A stretch of DNA of 33,360 bases from assembly GCA_014376525.1 (NCBI GenBank), contig JACMRI010000097.1, forward strand, positions 1 to 33,360. The letters are read 5' to 3'. Under the pieces are notes generated by a model. It had not been told where the DNA came from. It did not search any database and saw nothing but the letters and a program-made list of their open reading frames with translations. Shown here in pieces: positions 15,435 through 23,198 of this stretch. The stretch is from Bacteroidia bacterium. GTDB taxonomy: Bacteria > Bacteroidota > Bacteroidia > UBA4408. Both the position numbers and the translations under genes were made by a program. Position 1 is the stretch's first letter. Each line of letters opens with the position of its first letter.

Positions 15435-16640
15435 CTAATTTAATGACCAGTTTACTCCAAACTGAATACCTTGATTTACCTTGTTATTATTTAATAGTAG
15501 TAAATTTTTTACCCCTAAATATATTTCAAATTGTTTAGTATATATACTTGCGCTAATACCCAAACCATATCCCGAATATCCACCATACGTATTTACTACT
15601 GACCAGCTTACTTGCTTATACCTTTGCCCCACTTGCGCAAAAAACATAGGCATATATCCTGCACTGTATTGATAATTTAAACCATAGTGTGCGCTCCAAT
15701 TTTTGTACAATTTACTATCAAATGCAACATACATATTCCAAGGTAGTATAGTGGTGTAAGTACCTGTGCGCAGGCTATACAGGCTATCTTTGAGGTGTTG
15801 CATAGTGTTATTTATTAAGTTACTGTCGGCCAAATCGGCAATACCATTTATAGTTACTCCATCGTACAAAAATGCCCCTGTTTTGTTTAAACTAATGGCA
15901 TATTTATTTAACTGAATAACGCCTAAATTGCGCAAACCATAATAAGCCTTAATAGCAAACGAATGCGTAATGGTGCTTGAAACATCTAAGTTTAATACAC
16001 CACCTGCACCACTATACTGTGCAACTTCATTAGACCTTGCGCTTGTATCGCTTACTATTGCGTTGTAGTTCCCTTGCCCTGATATTGCTGTAAAATATGG
16101 CGTAGTATTCATTTCTAAATAATGAATATTGGCTTCGGCATATTTTTTTACGCCTAATATATTACCAGTTATTTGTAACACAGTAGTGCTATCGGGTTTG
16201 TGCATTACTACACCTAATTGTACATAGTGCATGTTGTAATATTGCAAAAAACTATTGCCTAAATTGGCTTGCTTACCTTGGTAATTGTAGTTTCCGTAAC
16301 TTAGTATAGTTGCAGCATCAGCACTTAGTTTGGTATTAATTAATGCGTTTGTACCTACACCAATTATGTAATTAATGTTATTTTTTAATTTTGTAGTGTA
16401 ATACATACCTGCATTAAAATCGGCTCCTACCCTATTGTTTTGTTTAAACGTAATAGGCGTATTTAAGTTAAGTATTTGCTCACTAAAAATAGATGCTTGT
16501 TTGTTATTTAAAAAATTAGCACCATACATTGCAGTTGCTTTTATGGTAATGCCTTGTGGTAATTGTTCGTGTTGTACTTGTGCGTGTAGTGGTAAGCCAC
16601 ACAATAGTGTTAGTGCAAATAAATATAATTTGTTCATCAA
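15435..16640 (-). CDS. Outer-membrane beta-barrel-like protein, possibly DUF5723-type
   Basis: A 401-residue exported protein with a signal peptide ending in LHAQ (about residue 21). The mature chain is an alternating, aromatic-rich beta pattern with many short strands (for example NNINYIIGVGTNAL, HSFAIKAYYGLRNLG, WSAHYGLNYQYSAGY) and ends in GIQFGVNWSLN, consistent with an outer-membrane barrel. It resembles the DUF5723-type outer-membrane proteins that often follow a large lipoprotein in Bacteroidota, but I am not certain of the family. It starts 2 bp after the stop codon of the 517-aa lipoprotein, so the two are very probably co-translated and work together. No catalytic residue is evident. 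Confidence 0.75.
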   Translation of the reverse strand: MMNKLYLFALTLLCGLPLHAQVQHEQLPQGITIKATAMYGANFLNNKQASIFSEQILNLNTPITFKQNNRVGADFNAGMYYTTKLKNNINYIIGVGTNALINTKLSADAATILSYGNYNYQGKQANLGNSFLQYYNMHYVQLGVVMHKPDSTTVLQITGNILGVKKYAEANIHYLEMNTTPYFTAISGQGNYNAIVSDTSARSNEVAQYSGAGGVLNLDVSSTITHSFAIKAYYGLRNLGVIQLNKYAISLNKTGAFLYDGVTINGIADLADSNLINNTMQHLKDSLYSLRTGTYTTILPWNMYVAFDSKLYKNWSAHYGLNYQYSAGYMPMFFAQVGQRYKQVSWSVVNTYGGYSGYGLGISASIYTKQFEIYLGVKNLLLLNNNKVNQGIQFGVNWSLN

Positions 16641-16642
16641 TG

Positions 16643-18196
16643 TTATTGTTTTGCTGTAGTTATAAAATCAACAGTAATTTTTACGTCCATAGCAGCATCG
16701 GCGCTAAGGCTTACTAAGTTGGGTACTTGGCTAGTGTTTAGCTGTGTACTTATTAGTAATTTGTTATGCTTAATAAGTATAGCCAACTGTTCGTTGGTAA
16801 TGGGTACGTTTATTATTTGTTCAGTAGCTGTGTTGCCCAATACCTTAGAGCCGTTAAGTAATGGTATTATTACTTTTCCTTTATCTATAATACTTACAAA
16901 AGTTAGTGCATCAACAGGATATCCGTTTTTAATTATAAAATGTAAAGTACCACTGCTTATTTTTTTAGCATTAACGGTATCTATAGCGTAAGTTACAGTA
17001 TCGTTCAACGTCCAGTTTGCAAACGAAAACGTAAGTGGAATTTTTACAGTAAATATACCGCCAATATTACGTGCACCATACACAAAATCATTCCCCAAAG
17101 ATATATTACCCATTGGCGAAAGCGATAACTGTGTACTTAAATTAAATACATTAGCGTAAGGATTTAGCAATTGTGTAATATTGGTATTTTGCTCGTTAAT
17201 GGCTACCAACAATTTAGTTGGGCTTATTATATTTTGCCCTATACCTGTTTCTATGGCTCGGTTTAAAGCATAACTTTTACCAATAACATTGCCTGTAAGC
17301 GTGCTTAAATTAGTGCTCAATGATTTAAGTTTTAATGTTGCATCAATACCTGTATAGTTAACAATATCAAGTGTTACACTCGCTTTGCTTAATTGTAATT
17401 GTTGTGGTTTAGTATTTTTAAATAAATGAATAGGCGTGTTTGTTTGTGTATTAATAACCTGCGAACCAAAGTAACCACGCACATAGTAGGGTTTTATTTT
17501 TTTAAAACGAGATAACATTACCAAACTATCCGTAGTTTTTACAAATATACTATTTCCATTAGGATTTACCGTTGCGCTTATAGTTGCGCTTAACTTATTG
17601 TATCGGTTACCGTTGGGTCCTGTAAGGTCAAACAGGTAATTACTTAAGTCATATTCTTTTACCAATACGCTAGCACCCGCAGTAGTAGCAGCAGGAACAG
17701 TTTCGGTTATAACTAAAAATTGCCCGTTTTTTTTTGCAGATTTAACTGTATATTTCATCAGCAATGATTCTTTTATAGTATTACGATACGTAATTTCTAT
17801 TACCCCTTCGCTTAACTGAAACTTAGTAAGTTGAATATCCTTAGTATTTATATTAGTGGTTACTAGCTGACTGTATAATTGAGTGCCAGGGCTAAATGTA
17901 TAGTTAAATGTGGGTCGTAGTACATTTTTAACCAACGTATCGGGTAATTTTATAAGTGTATCAAGGTTTACAGCAGCAAAGTTTTTTTGATGTATTAGTG
18001 TAAGTACGTTGTTTTCGTTTTTAATTAATGAGTCGGTAAGTATGTTTTGTAGCGTTAAATGAACTTTAGCCAATGGTATACCAATGTGTTTAGAATTACT
18101 ATTCCAATTTATTTTTTTATTACAGCCTATCAAAACACTGGTTACAAGCAATATACAACCTAATATTTTAATAGATATTTTATATGAATAATTCAT
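16643..18196 (-). CDS. Large Bacteroidota lipoprotein, partner of the outer-membrane protein
   Basis: A 517-residue lipoprotein with a signal peptide and lipobox VLIGC (C25). The mature part begins with KINWNSNSKHIGIPLAKVHLTLQNILTDSLI, a head region that I believe recurs in a Bacteroidota lipoprotein family, and continues as all-beta, Ser/Thr/Asn-rich sequence with probable immunoglobulin-like modules; no enzyme motif is seen. It is the first gene of a tight minus-strand set (2-bp gap to the barrel protein, then 23 bp to mscS). The divergent membrane-protein gene starts only 34 bp away, so the promoters of the two units must overlap each other or the coding ends. Function unknown; an envelope assembly or surface role is inferred. 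Confidence 0.8.
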   Translation of the reverse strand: MNYSYKISIKILGCILLVTSVLIGCNKKINWNSNSKHIGIPLAKVHLTLQNILTDSLIKNENNVLTLIHQKNFAAVNLDTLIKLPDTLVKNVLRPTFNYTFSPGTQLYSQLVTTNINTKDIQLTKFQLSEGVIEITYRNTIKESLLMKYTVKSAKKNGQFLVITETVPAATTAGASVLVKEYDLSNYLFDLTGPNGNRYNKLSATISATVNPNGNSIFVKTTDSLVMLSRFKKIKPYYVRGYFGSQVINTQTNTPIHLFKNTKPQQLQLSKASVTLDIVNYTGIDATLKLKSLSTNLSTLTGNVIGKSYALNRAIETGIGQNIISPTKLLVAINEQNTNITQLLNPYANVFNLSTQLSLSPMGNISLGNDFVYGARNIGGIFTVKIPLTFSFANWTLNDTVTYAIDTVNAKKISSGTLHFIIKNGYPVDALTFVSIIDKGKVIIPLLNGSKVLGNTATEQIINVPITNEQLAILIKHNKLLISTQLNTSQVPNLVSLSADAAMDVKITVDFITTAKQ

Positions 18197-18230
18197 TAAT
18201 TAGTTTTTAATTTGTGGTATAAATCATTTT

Positions 18231-18638
18231 ATGAAAATACAGTTAAAATTTATAATTATCACAATTTTAAGCGCAGCAGTAATGTTGGGTCTTAGTACTT
18301 TTTTTCATGCACTTATATTGCACGATTTTCAGGGTTTTTTACTTACGTTTACACAGCTAGTTATAGGTCTTTCAATAGTATATTTAAGCATTGCAACATT
18401 ATTAATAGTGTGTATAAGTTGGTATTGGAATTATTATTCGTTATTAACAGCTATTTTATTTAGCAGTGCGGTAGGCATATTTTTGTATATATTAGCAACA
18501 TTATTAGGTCATACGTTAAACGATAGCCACACTACATCACAATTATTAATTGATGTAGTATGGCAAATGATAGAGCAGGGTGCAGGCGGATTTATTGTGT
18601 ACTCGCTATTAAGTATAGGATATAAAAACATAGAATAA
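18231..18638 (+). CDS. Small four-helix inner-membrane protein, unknown
   Basis: A 135-residue protein with four predicted membrane helices: about residues 5-25, 38-62, 69-92 and 108-128. The loop between helices 3 and 4 is hydrophilic (GHTLNDSHTTSQ). No cysteine pair, no charged transport motif and no known domain are recognisable. It starts 34 bp from the divergent lipoprotein gene and ends 23 bp before the PKD lipoprotein, with which it is probably co-transcribed up to the terminator at 19.4 kb. Membrane topology is clear from sequence; the role is unknown. Confidence 0.75.
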   Translation: MKIQLKFIIITILSAAVMLGLSTFFHALILHDFQGFLLTFTQLVIGLSIVYLSIATLLIVCISWYWNYYSLLTAILFSSAVGIFLYILATLLGHTLNDSHTTSQLLIDVVWQMIEQGAGGFIVYSLLSIGYKNIE

Positions 18639-18661
18639 TCATAAAAAAAACAATTTAAAAA

Positions 18662-19387
18662 ATGAAAAAACAATATGTAACTATTGCAGTACTAGCACTT
18701 GTAAGTATAATAGGGTGTAAGAGAAAATTACCTGTAGCCTGCATCACTGCTACCAAAACAGAAGCCCTAGTAAATGAGGAGTTATCTTTTGCATCGTGTG
18801 CTACTGATGCAGCCTCAGTAACCTGGAACTTTGGAGATGCTACTACTGCCGAGGGCGAAAGTACATTGCACAAATATACAAAAGCGGGTACGTATGCGGT
18901 AAGTTTGCGCGCAGTAAGCAAAAAAAATAAAGCTGCCGACAAGGCAGTAGTTATAGTTACCATAAAAGATGCACCCTTAACAGTAGTAAAATCTCGCTAC
19001 TTAACCAAAATTGTATTAAAAGCATTTCCACAAGATAATGCTGGTAGTAAATGGGACGCTGGTAATGGTGGATTTGGATCAAGCGACGCCGATTTGTTTA
19101 TCAACTTTGGTACTGATAGCACAATATTATACCATTCGGAATTTGTAGTAAATGCTACACAAGCCATTTTACCTAAAACATATAATGTAGCCGCGTTTAA
19201 TTATAAATTAGAAAATAAAATATATTTTATTGATTTGGGAGATGATGATGGTGCAAACTTAAGTAATCTTACGTGGACAAAAATACGTACACTTACCGCC
19301 AACCTTGGCACTGCAACAGCAACTAACGGAAAAATAACCATAGTAAATACCGATTGTAGTGTAGATGTATATTTTGAAGAAAGATAA
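18662..19387 (+). CDS. PKD-domain lipoprotein
   Basis: A 241-residue lipoprotein. The signal peptide ends at SIIGC with C19 lipidated. Residues 24-100 form a PKD domain, with the typical SVTWNFGDAT, the HKYTKAGTYAVSL strand and VVIVTI end. Residues 105-241 are a second beta-rich domain with DNAGSKWDAGNGGFGSSDAD and DLGDDDGANLSNL, acidic loops that could bind calcium; this resembles C2-like or concanavalin-like domains but I cannot name it. PKD domains usually serve in protein or glycan contact at the cell surface. It is followed at once by a perfect terminator and is the second gene of a two-gene unit. Confidence 0.85.
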   Translation: MKKQYVTIAVLALVSIIGCKRKLPVACITATKTEALVNEELSFASCATDAASVTWNFGDATTAEGESTLHKYTKAGTYAVSLRAVSKKNKAADKAVVIVTIKDAPLTVVKSRYLTKIVLKAFPQDNAGSKWDAGNGGFGSSDADLFINFGTDSTILYHSEFVVNATQAILPKTYNVAAFNYKLENKIYFIDLGDDDGANLSNLTWTKIRTLTANLGTATATNGKITIVNTDCSVDVYFEER

Positions 19388-19395
19388 ATAATTAC

Positions 19396-19430
19396 AAAAA
19401 GTGCTGTATTTTTAATACAGCACTTTTTTT
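19396..19430 (+). terminator. Perfect terminator after the PKD lipoprotein
   Basis: Perfect 15-bp stem (19396-19410 with 19414-19428; core AGTGCTGTATT) around a TTT loop, ending in a seven-T run. It starts 9 bp after the stop codon. Confidence 0.92.
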
Positions 19431-19494
19431 ATGTTTTATACAATATTTTAAACCCAATTACGTTTACACAATATAATTTAACAAACTAATTTAT

Positions 19495-19650
19495 ATGATT
19501 AAAACATCTACTCCAAAAAACGTAATGCAAAACACGGGTAACAATCAACCTAGCAAGTTAGTTTTGCAAAATATTGTTAACTACTCCCGTAGTATTGAAA
19601 TAGTTTATTTAGCTACTAACAAAACACCTATGTTGCTAATTATAAATTAA
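19495..19650 (+). CDS. 51-residue small protein missed by the ORF track
   Basis: An ATG-started reading frame of 51 codons in the 389-bp gap between the PKD lipoprotein terminator and the glycosyltransferase gene. The product runs MIKTSTPKNVMQNTG and onwards, with a core PSKLVLQNIVNYSRSIEI and a C-terminal LLIIN. A short 'PSK..L..I.NYS.S.E' core followed by a hydrophobic end ending in N reminds me of small single-domain proteins seen repeatedly in Bacteroidota genomes, but I cannot name the family. It is soluble in look, basic at the N-terminus, with no cysteine and no signal peptide. It is bracketed by a terminator upstream and an AT-only hairpin that begins in its stop region. Nothing else is seen from 19680 to 19776. 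Confidence 0.6.
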   Translation: MIKTSTPKNVMQNTGNNQPSKLVLQNIVNYSRSIEIVYLATNKTPMLLIIN

Positions 19651-19676
19651 TTTTTAAATTAATTTATAAAAGTTTT
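19640..19676 (+). terminator. AT-only hairpin overlapping the end of the 51-aa gene
   Basis: A perfect 12-bp stem (TTATAAATTAAT / ATTAATTTATAA) with loop TTTTAA, followed by AAGTTTTT. It includes the TAA stop codon. All stem pairs are A-T, so it is weaker than the other terminators, but the symmetry is exact. Confidence 0.5.
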
Positions 19677-19776
19677 TAAACTATTAATAGTGGAGTTTTT
19701 AGCTTTTTTTTTCTAAGTAATTGATTAATTAAAGTGTGTTTCAATTTGCAAAGTAATTATCAAAACTGTTTCATCA

Positions 19777-20913
19777 TCAATTTTTCAAATTATTATATAA
19801 TTGCATTAGTTGCGTACTTGTATGCTGTGGATGAAACTGCTGTGCATGCTCCAGACCCAAGGTTTTCATACGATTAGCAAAATCATCATCGTTGAGTATT
19901 TTAGTAATACCTTCGGCTATTTCCTCATCGTTGGTTGGATTTACTAATATAGAGTTTTTTCCGGCCGCTTCTGGTAAGCTCGATGTGTTACTTGTAATTA
20001 CTGGTGTACTACTCAACAGGGCTTCTAACACTGGAATACCAAAGCCTTCAAATATACTTGGATAAATAAATATACTCGCCAATTGATAAAAATACGGTAG
20101 TTCGTTATTATCAATAATACCTAAAAACTGGGTGCGTGTATTCATATCATACTTAGTAATGTAGGCTTGTATGGTTTTCATGTACTCGGTTTTACGTCCA
20201 ATAATAACTAAGGGTACGTCCTTATCTTTTAGCTGGCGTACTGCTTTAAGTACGCTAAGTAAATTTTTACGTTCCTCAATAGTGCCTACATAAAGCAGGA
20301 AACGTGGCGGTAGCGAATATTTTTGACGTACCGCTTGTTTTTTATTTTCGTTGGTTTCTTCCAAAAATTGGTCGCTGGCACATTGATATATTACTTCAAT
20401 ACGTTGTGGTGCTATGTTGTATAAATCTATTAAATCTTGCTTGGTAGTTTGGCTTATGGCTATTATTTTATCAGCGTTATCGCAAGCATTTCTAAACTTA
20501 TAATCGTATATTTTTCGGTCTATCCATGGATATAAATGTGGGTAACGTACAAATATTAAATCGTGTATAGTAACCACACTTTTAGCAGTACTACTTTTAA
20601 TATTAAAAGGTAATTCGTTACTCAAACCATGGTAAATATCCAAGCGCTCTTTGTTGAACGATTGCGTAACCCCATAACTACGCCATGCACCGTGCAAGTG
20701 CTTATATAGTCCAGTATCAGCGGTGTGCAACTGAAATTTGCCGCTAGATCGTATGCTTTGGTAAAACCTACTCTTGCGTAATTTGGGAGCATATAAATGA
20801 AACTTATTACCCAAGCCTTGGTAGGTGTGCAACGATTTTAACAGCGAACGTGCATAATTGCCCAATCCGCTTGTGTTCATAAATGCGCGTTTGGCATCAA
20901 ATCCTATTTTCAT
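19777..20913 (-). CDS. Glycosyltransferase family 4 protein
   Basis: A 378-residue GT-B-fold cytoplasmic or membrane-associated enzyme that transfers a sugar from a nucleotide-sugar donor. The N-terminal half has the GLGNYARSLL loop and a Rossmann-like region to about residue 190. The C-terminal donor-binding half starts near LLYVGTIEERKNL and carries the EX7E motif in FEGFGIPVLEALLS, then TPVITSNTSSLPEAAG. The acceptor could be lipopolysaccharide, capsule or a lipid; there is no polysaccharide cluster around it. It lies 18 bp downstream of dapD on the same strand and is probably in that operon. The length is normal. Confidence 0.92.
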   Translation of the reverse strand: MKIGFDAKRAFMNTSGLGNYARSLLKSLHTYQGLGNKFHLYAPKLRKSRFYQSIRSSGKFQLHTADTGLYKHLHGAWRSYGVTQSFNKERLDIYHGLSNELPFNIKSSTAKSVVTIHDLIFVRYPHLYPWIDRKIYDYKFRNACDNADKIIAISQTTKQDLIDLYNIAPQRIEVIYQCASDQFLEETNENKKQAVRQKYSLPPRFLLYVGTIEERKNLLSVLKAVRQLKDKDVPLVIIGRKTEYMKTIQAYITKYDMNTRTQFLGIIDNNELPYFYQLASIFIYPSIFEGFGIPVLEALLSSTPVITSNTSSLPEAAGKNSILVNPTNDEEIAEGITKILNDDDFANRMKTLGLEHAQQFHPQHTSTQLMQLYNNLKN

Positions 20914-20931
20914 ACAAAAAATTATGTGTGG

Positions 20932-21750
20932 TTATACAGCTACATTATATTCACGCAATGCACTATTGAGCGATGTTTTTTTATCAGTACTTTCCTTGCG
21001 AAGCCCTATTATAAGTGCACAAGGTACTTGGTAACTTCCTGCAGGAAATGTTTTGGTGTAGCTACCAGGTATTACTACCGAGCGTGCAGGTACACGTCCT
21101 ATATATTCTATGGGAGTTGCGCCCGTTACGTCTATTATTTTGGTACTTGCTGTAAGTACAACGTTTGCACCCAATACCGCTTCTGTTTCTACGTGCACGC
21201 CCTCTACTACTATGCAGCGTGAACCTATAAAACAATTATCTTCTATAATAACTGGTGCGGCTTGCACAGGCTCTAACACACCACCAATACCCACGCCACC
21301 ACTAAGGTGTACATTTTTACCTATTTGTGCACACGAACCTACTGTAGCCCATGTATCTACCATTGTGCCTTCATCTACATACGCACCTATATTTACATAA
21401 CTTGGCATAAGTATTACGCCTTTGGCTAAATATGCTCCATAGCGAGCCACTGCATTAGGTACTACACGCACACCCAAGGCTTCGTAACCACGTTTAAGTT
21501 CCATTTTATCGTAAAATTCCATGGGACCAGCTTCCATTGTTTTCATACCTTGAATAGGAAAATAAAGTATAACTGCTTTTTTTACCCAATCATTCACAAG
21601 CCAAGTTCCTGTAGCGTTATCGGCTACACGTAAGCGACCTTTGTCTAACTCTTCAATTATAAAACGGATAGCACTTTGTGTTTCGGGTTGCTTCAACAAC
21701 TCTCTATTATCCCAAGCTGTGTTAATTATAGTAATGTAAGGTGTGTACAT
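20932..21750 (-). CDS. dapD: 2,3,4,5-tetrahydropyridine-2,6-dicarboxylate N-succinyltransferase
   Basis: A 272-residue trimeric left-handed beta-helix enzyme that succinylates tetrahydrodipicolinate in the lysine and meso-diaminopimelate pathway. The N-terminal part has TAWDNRELLKQ and RVADNATGTWLVNDWVKKAVILYF. The hexapeptide-repeat coil runs from about residue 100 to 205, including VNIGAYVDEGTMVDTWATVGSCAQIG and HLSGGVGIGGVLEPVQAAPVIIED. These match DapD closely. Its product feeds peptidoglycan. An exact TATTTTTG box lies 56-63 bp upstream, facing the ruvX promoter. The glycosyltransferase gene follows in the same operon. Confidence 0.96.
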   Translation of the reverse strand: MYTPYITIINTAWDNRELLKQPETQSAIRFIIEELDKGRLRVADNATGTWLVNDWVKKAVILYFPIQGMKTMEAGPMEFYDKMELKRGYEALGVRVVPNAVARYGAYLAKGVILMPSYVNIGAYVDEGTMVDTWATVGSCAQIGKNVHLSGGVGIGGVLEPVQAAPVIIEDNCFIGSRCIVVEGVHVETEAVLGANVVLTASTKIIDVTGATPIEYIGRVPARSVVIPGSYTKTFPAGSYQVPCALIIGLRKESTDKKTSLNSALREYNVAV

Positions 21751-21787
21751 AGTGGTGTAATTTTTTTTTAAGTTGATGATGTATTGT

Positions 21788-21819
21788 TTTGTAGTTTTAA
21801 CACATCAAAAATAACTTTA
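21788..21819 (+). promoter_or_regulatory. Promoter of ruvX
   Basis: TTTG at 21788-21791, a 20-nt spacer and TAACTTTA at 21812-21819 (one mismatch to TAnnTTTG). The -7 box overlaps the dapD -7 box by two bases. Confidence 0.55.
21806..21813 (-). promoter_or_regulatory. -7 box of dapD, overlapping the ruvX promoter
   Basis: Minus-strand TATTTTTG, an exact -7 match. No clear -33 box at standard distance. Because the two divergent promoters occupy the same DNA, RNA polymerase at one would exclude the other. Confidence 0.5.
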
Positions 21820-21839
21820 TTTAACCAATACTACCTATT

Positions 21840-22250
21840 ATGCCCCGAATACTTGCTATTGATTATGGATTAAAACGTTGCGGAATAGCCGTAAGCGACC
21901 CATTGCGCATAATAGCTACACCACTTACTACAGTTGCTGCTAACGAATTGTTTCCGTTTTTAACTACTTACTTTGAGACCAACGAAGTAGATACCATAGT
22001 AATAGGATTACCCAAACGCCTTGATAATACTGACACACACAGCACATCATTTGTACTAAAAGCCATAGATGCACTTAATAAAAAATATCCTACCAAAAAA
22101 ACAATCCCATTAGACGAACGCTTTACTTCCAAAATAGCACTAAATGCAATGATTGCAGGAGGCACAAGCAAAAAAAATAGAGCCAATAAAGCTACCATAG
22201 ACCAAATAAGCGCTACTATTATACTGCAAGATTACATGCGTGGTATTTAA
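21840..22250 (+). CDS. ruvX: RuvX/YqgF family RNase H-fold nuclease
   Basis: A 136-residue cytoplasmic protein of the YqgF family, essential in many bacteria and involved in pre-16S rRNA 5'-end processing, also called a putative Holliday junction resolvase. Visible residues are D8 in LAIDYGLKRCG, the VIGLPKRLDNTD loop, LDERFTS and a last acidic residue in IDQISATIILQDYM. These give the RNase H-like acidic cluster. The length is typical. It starts 20 bp after a near-consensus promoter and is alone in its unit, convergent with the methyltransferase gene. Confidence 0.95.
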   Translation: MPRILAIDYGLKRCGIAVSDPLRIIATPLTTVAANELFPFLTTYFETNEVDTIVIGLPKRLDNTDTHSTSFVLKAIDALNKKYPTKKTIPLDERFTSKIALNAMIAGGTSKKNRANKATIDQISATIILQDYMRGI

Positions 22251-22277
22251 AAGTTTGGTACGGGTATTTAAGAAGAA

Positions 22278-23153
22278 TTAAAAATTTTTAAATCTTCCCC
22301 ACACACCCAACGGAAGTTTTAAATCGGAGGTGCTTTGCAAGTATAACTCGCCTGTTTGTAAATTTTTACCCGCTTTTTTCTTTAATAAATTTTCTAGTAT
22401 AATGCTCGAAAACCCTAATGAATACGCATTAAGTATAAGAAAATGTTTTGGTGCAAGTAGTTGTAATACTAAATCTATAAGTTCAGTAATGTTATCCTCC
22501 AGTATCCATTTTTCGCCATTAGCACCATGTCCAAATGCAGGTGGGTCAAGTATTATTCCGTTGTAAGTATTACCACGTTTTACTTCGCGGCGTGCAAATT
22601 TTAGGGCATCTTCTACCGTCCATCTTATGTTGGTAAGGTTACTGTTTATCATGTTTTCGTTTGCCCAACTTACTACTTGTTTTATGCTATCTACATGAGT
22701 TACATCTGCACCTGCGGCGCAAGCAGCTATGCTTGCTGCACCTGTGTAGGCAAACAAGTTAAGAAATTTTGGGTTGGGTATATTTATATCGTTTATGCAA
22801 TTGGTAATATAATCCCAATTAACGGCTTGCTCAGGAAATAAACCCACGTGTTTAAACGAGGTTAAACCTAATCTAAACGTAAGTGGTTTGGCATTTTTGG
22901 TATTGGCAGTATAGTTTATACGCCATTGGTCGGGTGCACTTTTTAATTTGCGCCAAGTACCCGACGAGCTTGATTTTGATTCAAAAATTAAGTGTGCTTT
23001 GCGTTCCCACTCGCTGTTGCTGAGTTGCTTGTTCCACACGGCTTGTGGCTCGGGTCTTATAGTTATGTAATTTCCCCAACGCTCTAATTTTTCAAAATTT
23101 CCACAGTCAATTAATTCGTAATCGGTAAAATTTTGAGGACACAGTAGTTGCAT
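22278..23153 (-). CDS. Class I SAM-dependent methyltransferase, RlmI/RlmK-like
   Basis: A 291-residue cytoplasmic enzyme. SAM-binding motif I is LNLFAYTGAASIAACAAG, the acidic end of strand 2 is THVDSIKQ, and the motif IV sequence is DPPAFGHG, a form found in rRNA and other base-carbon or nitrogen methyltransferases such as RlmI and the RlmK half of RlmL. The N-terminal roughly 125 residues hold a RlmI-like extension (WERKAHLIFESKS, WRINYTANTKNAKP) without an obvious PUA domain. Substrate is probably a large-subunit rRNA cytosine or guanine, but this is inferred. It begins 45 bp after the PorV/PorQ-like gene on the same strand, probably in the same transcript. Confidence 0.85.
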   Translation of the reverse strand: MQLLCPQNFTDYELIDCGNFEKLERWGNYITIRPEPQAVWNKQLSNSEWERKAHLIFESKSSSSGTWRKLKSAPDQWRINYTANTKNAKPLTFRLGLTSFKHVGLFPEQAVNWDYITNCINDINIPNPKFLNLFAYTGAASIAACAAGADVTHVDSIKQVVSWANENMINSNLTNIRWTVEDALKFARREVKRGNTYNGIILDPPAFGHGANGEKWILEDNITELIDLVLQLLAPKHFLILNAYSLGFSSIILENLLKKKAGKNLQTGELYLQSTSDLKLPLGVWGRFKNF

Positions 23154-23198
23154 TTTTTTAAATAAGTAAAGATTTGTAATACGTTAAAAATAATAAAA

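Noticed and set aside
20926-21222. Cys/Tyr-rich 98-aa plus-strand ORF, at first sight a small toxin or peptide
   Set aside because: It is the antisense of the dapD 3' region, whose protein frame is certain; the composition comes from the codon complement.
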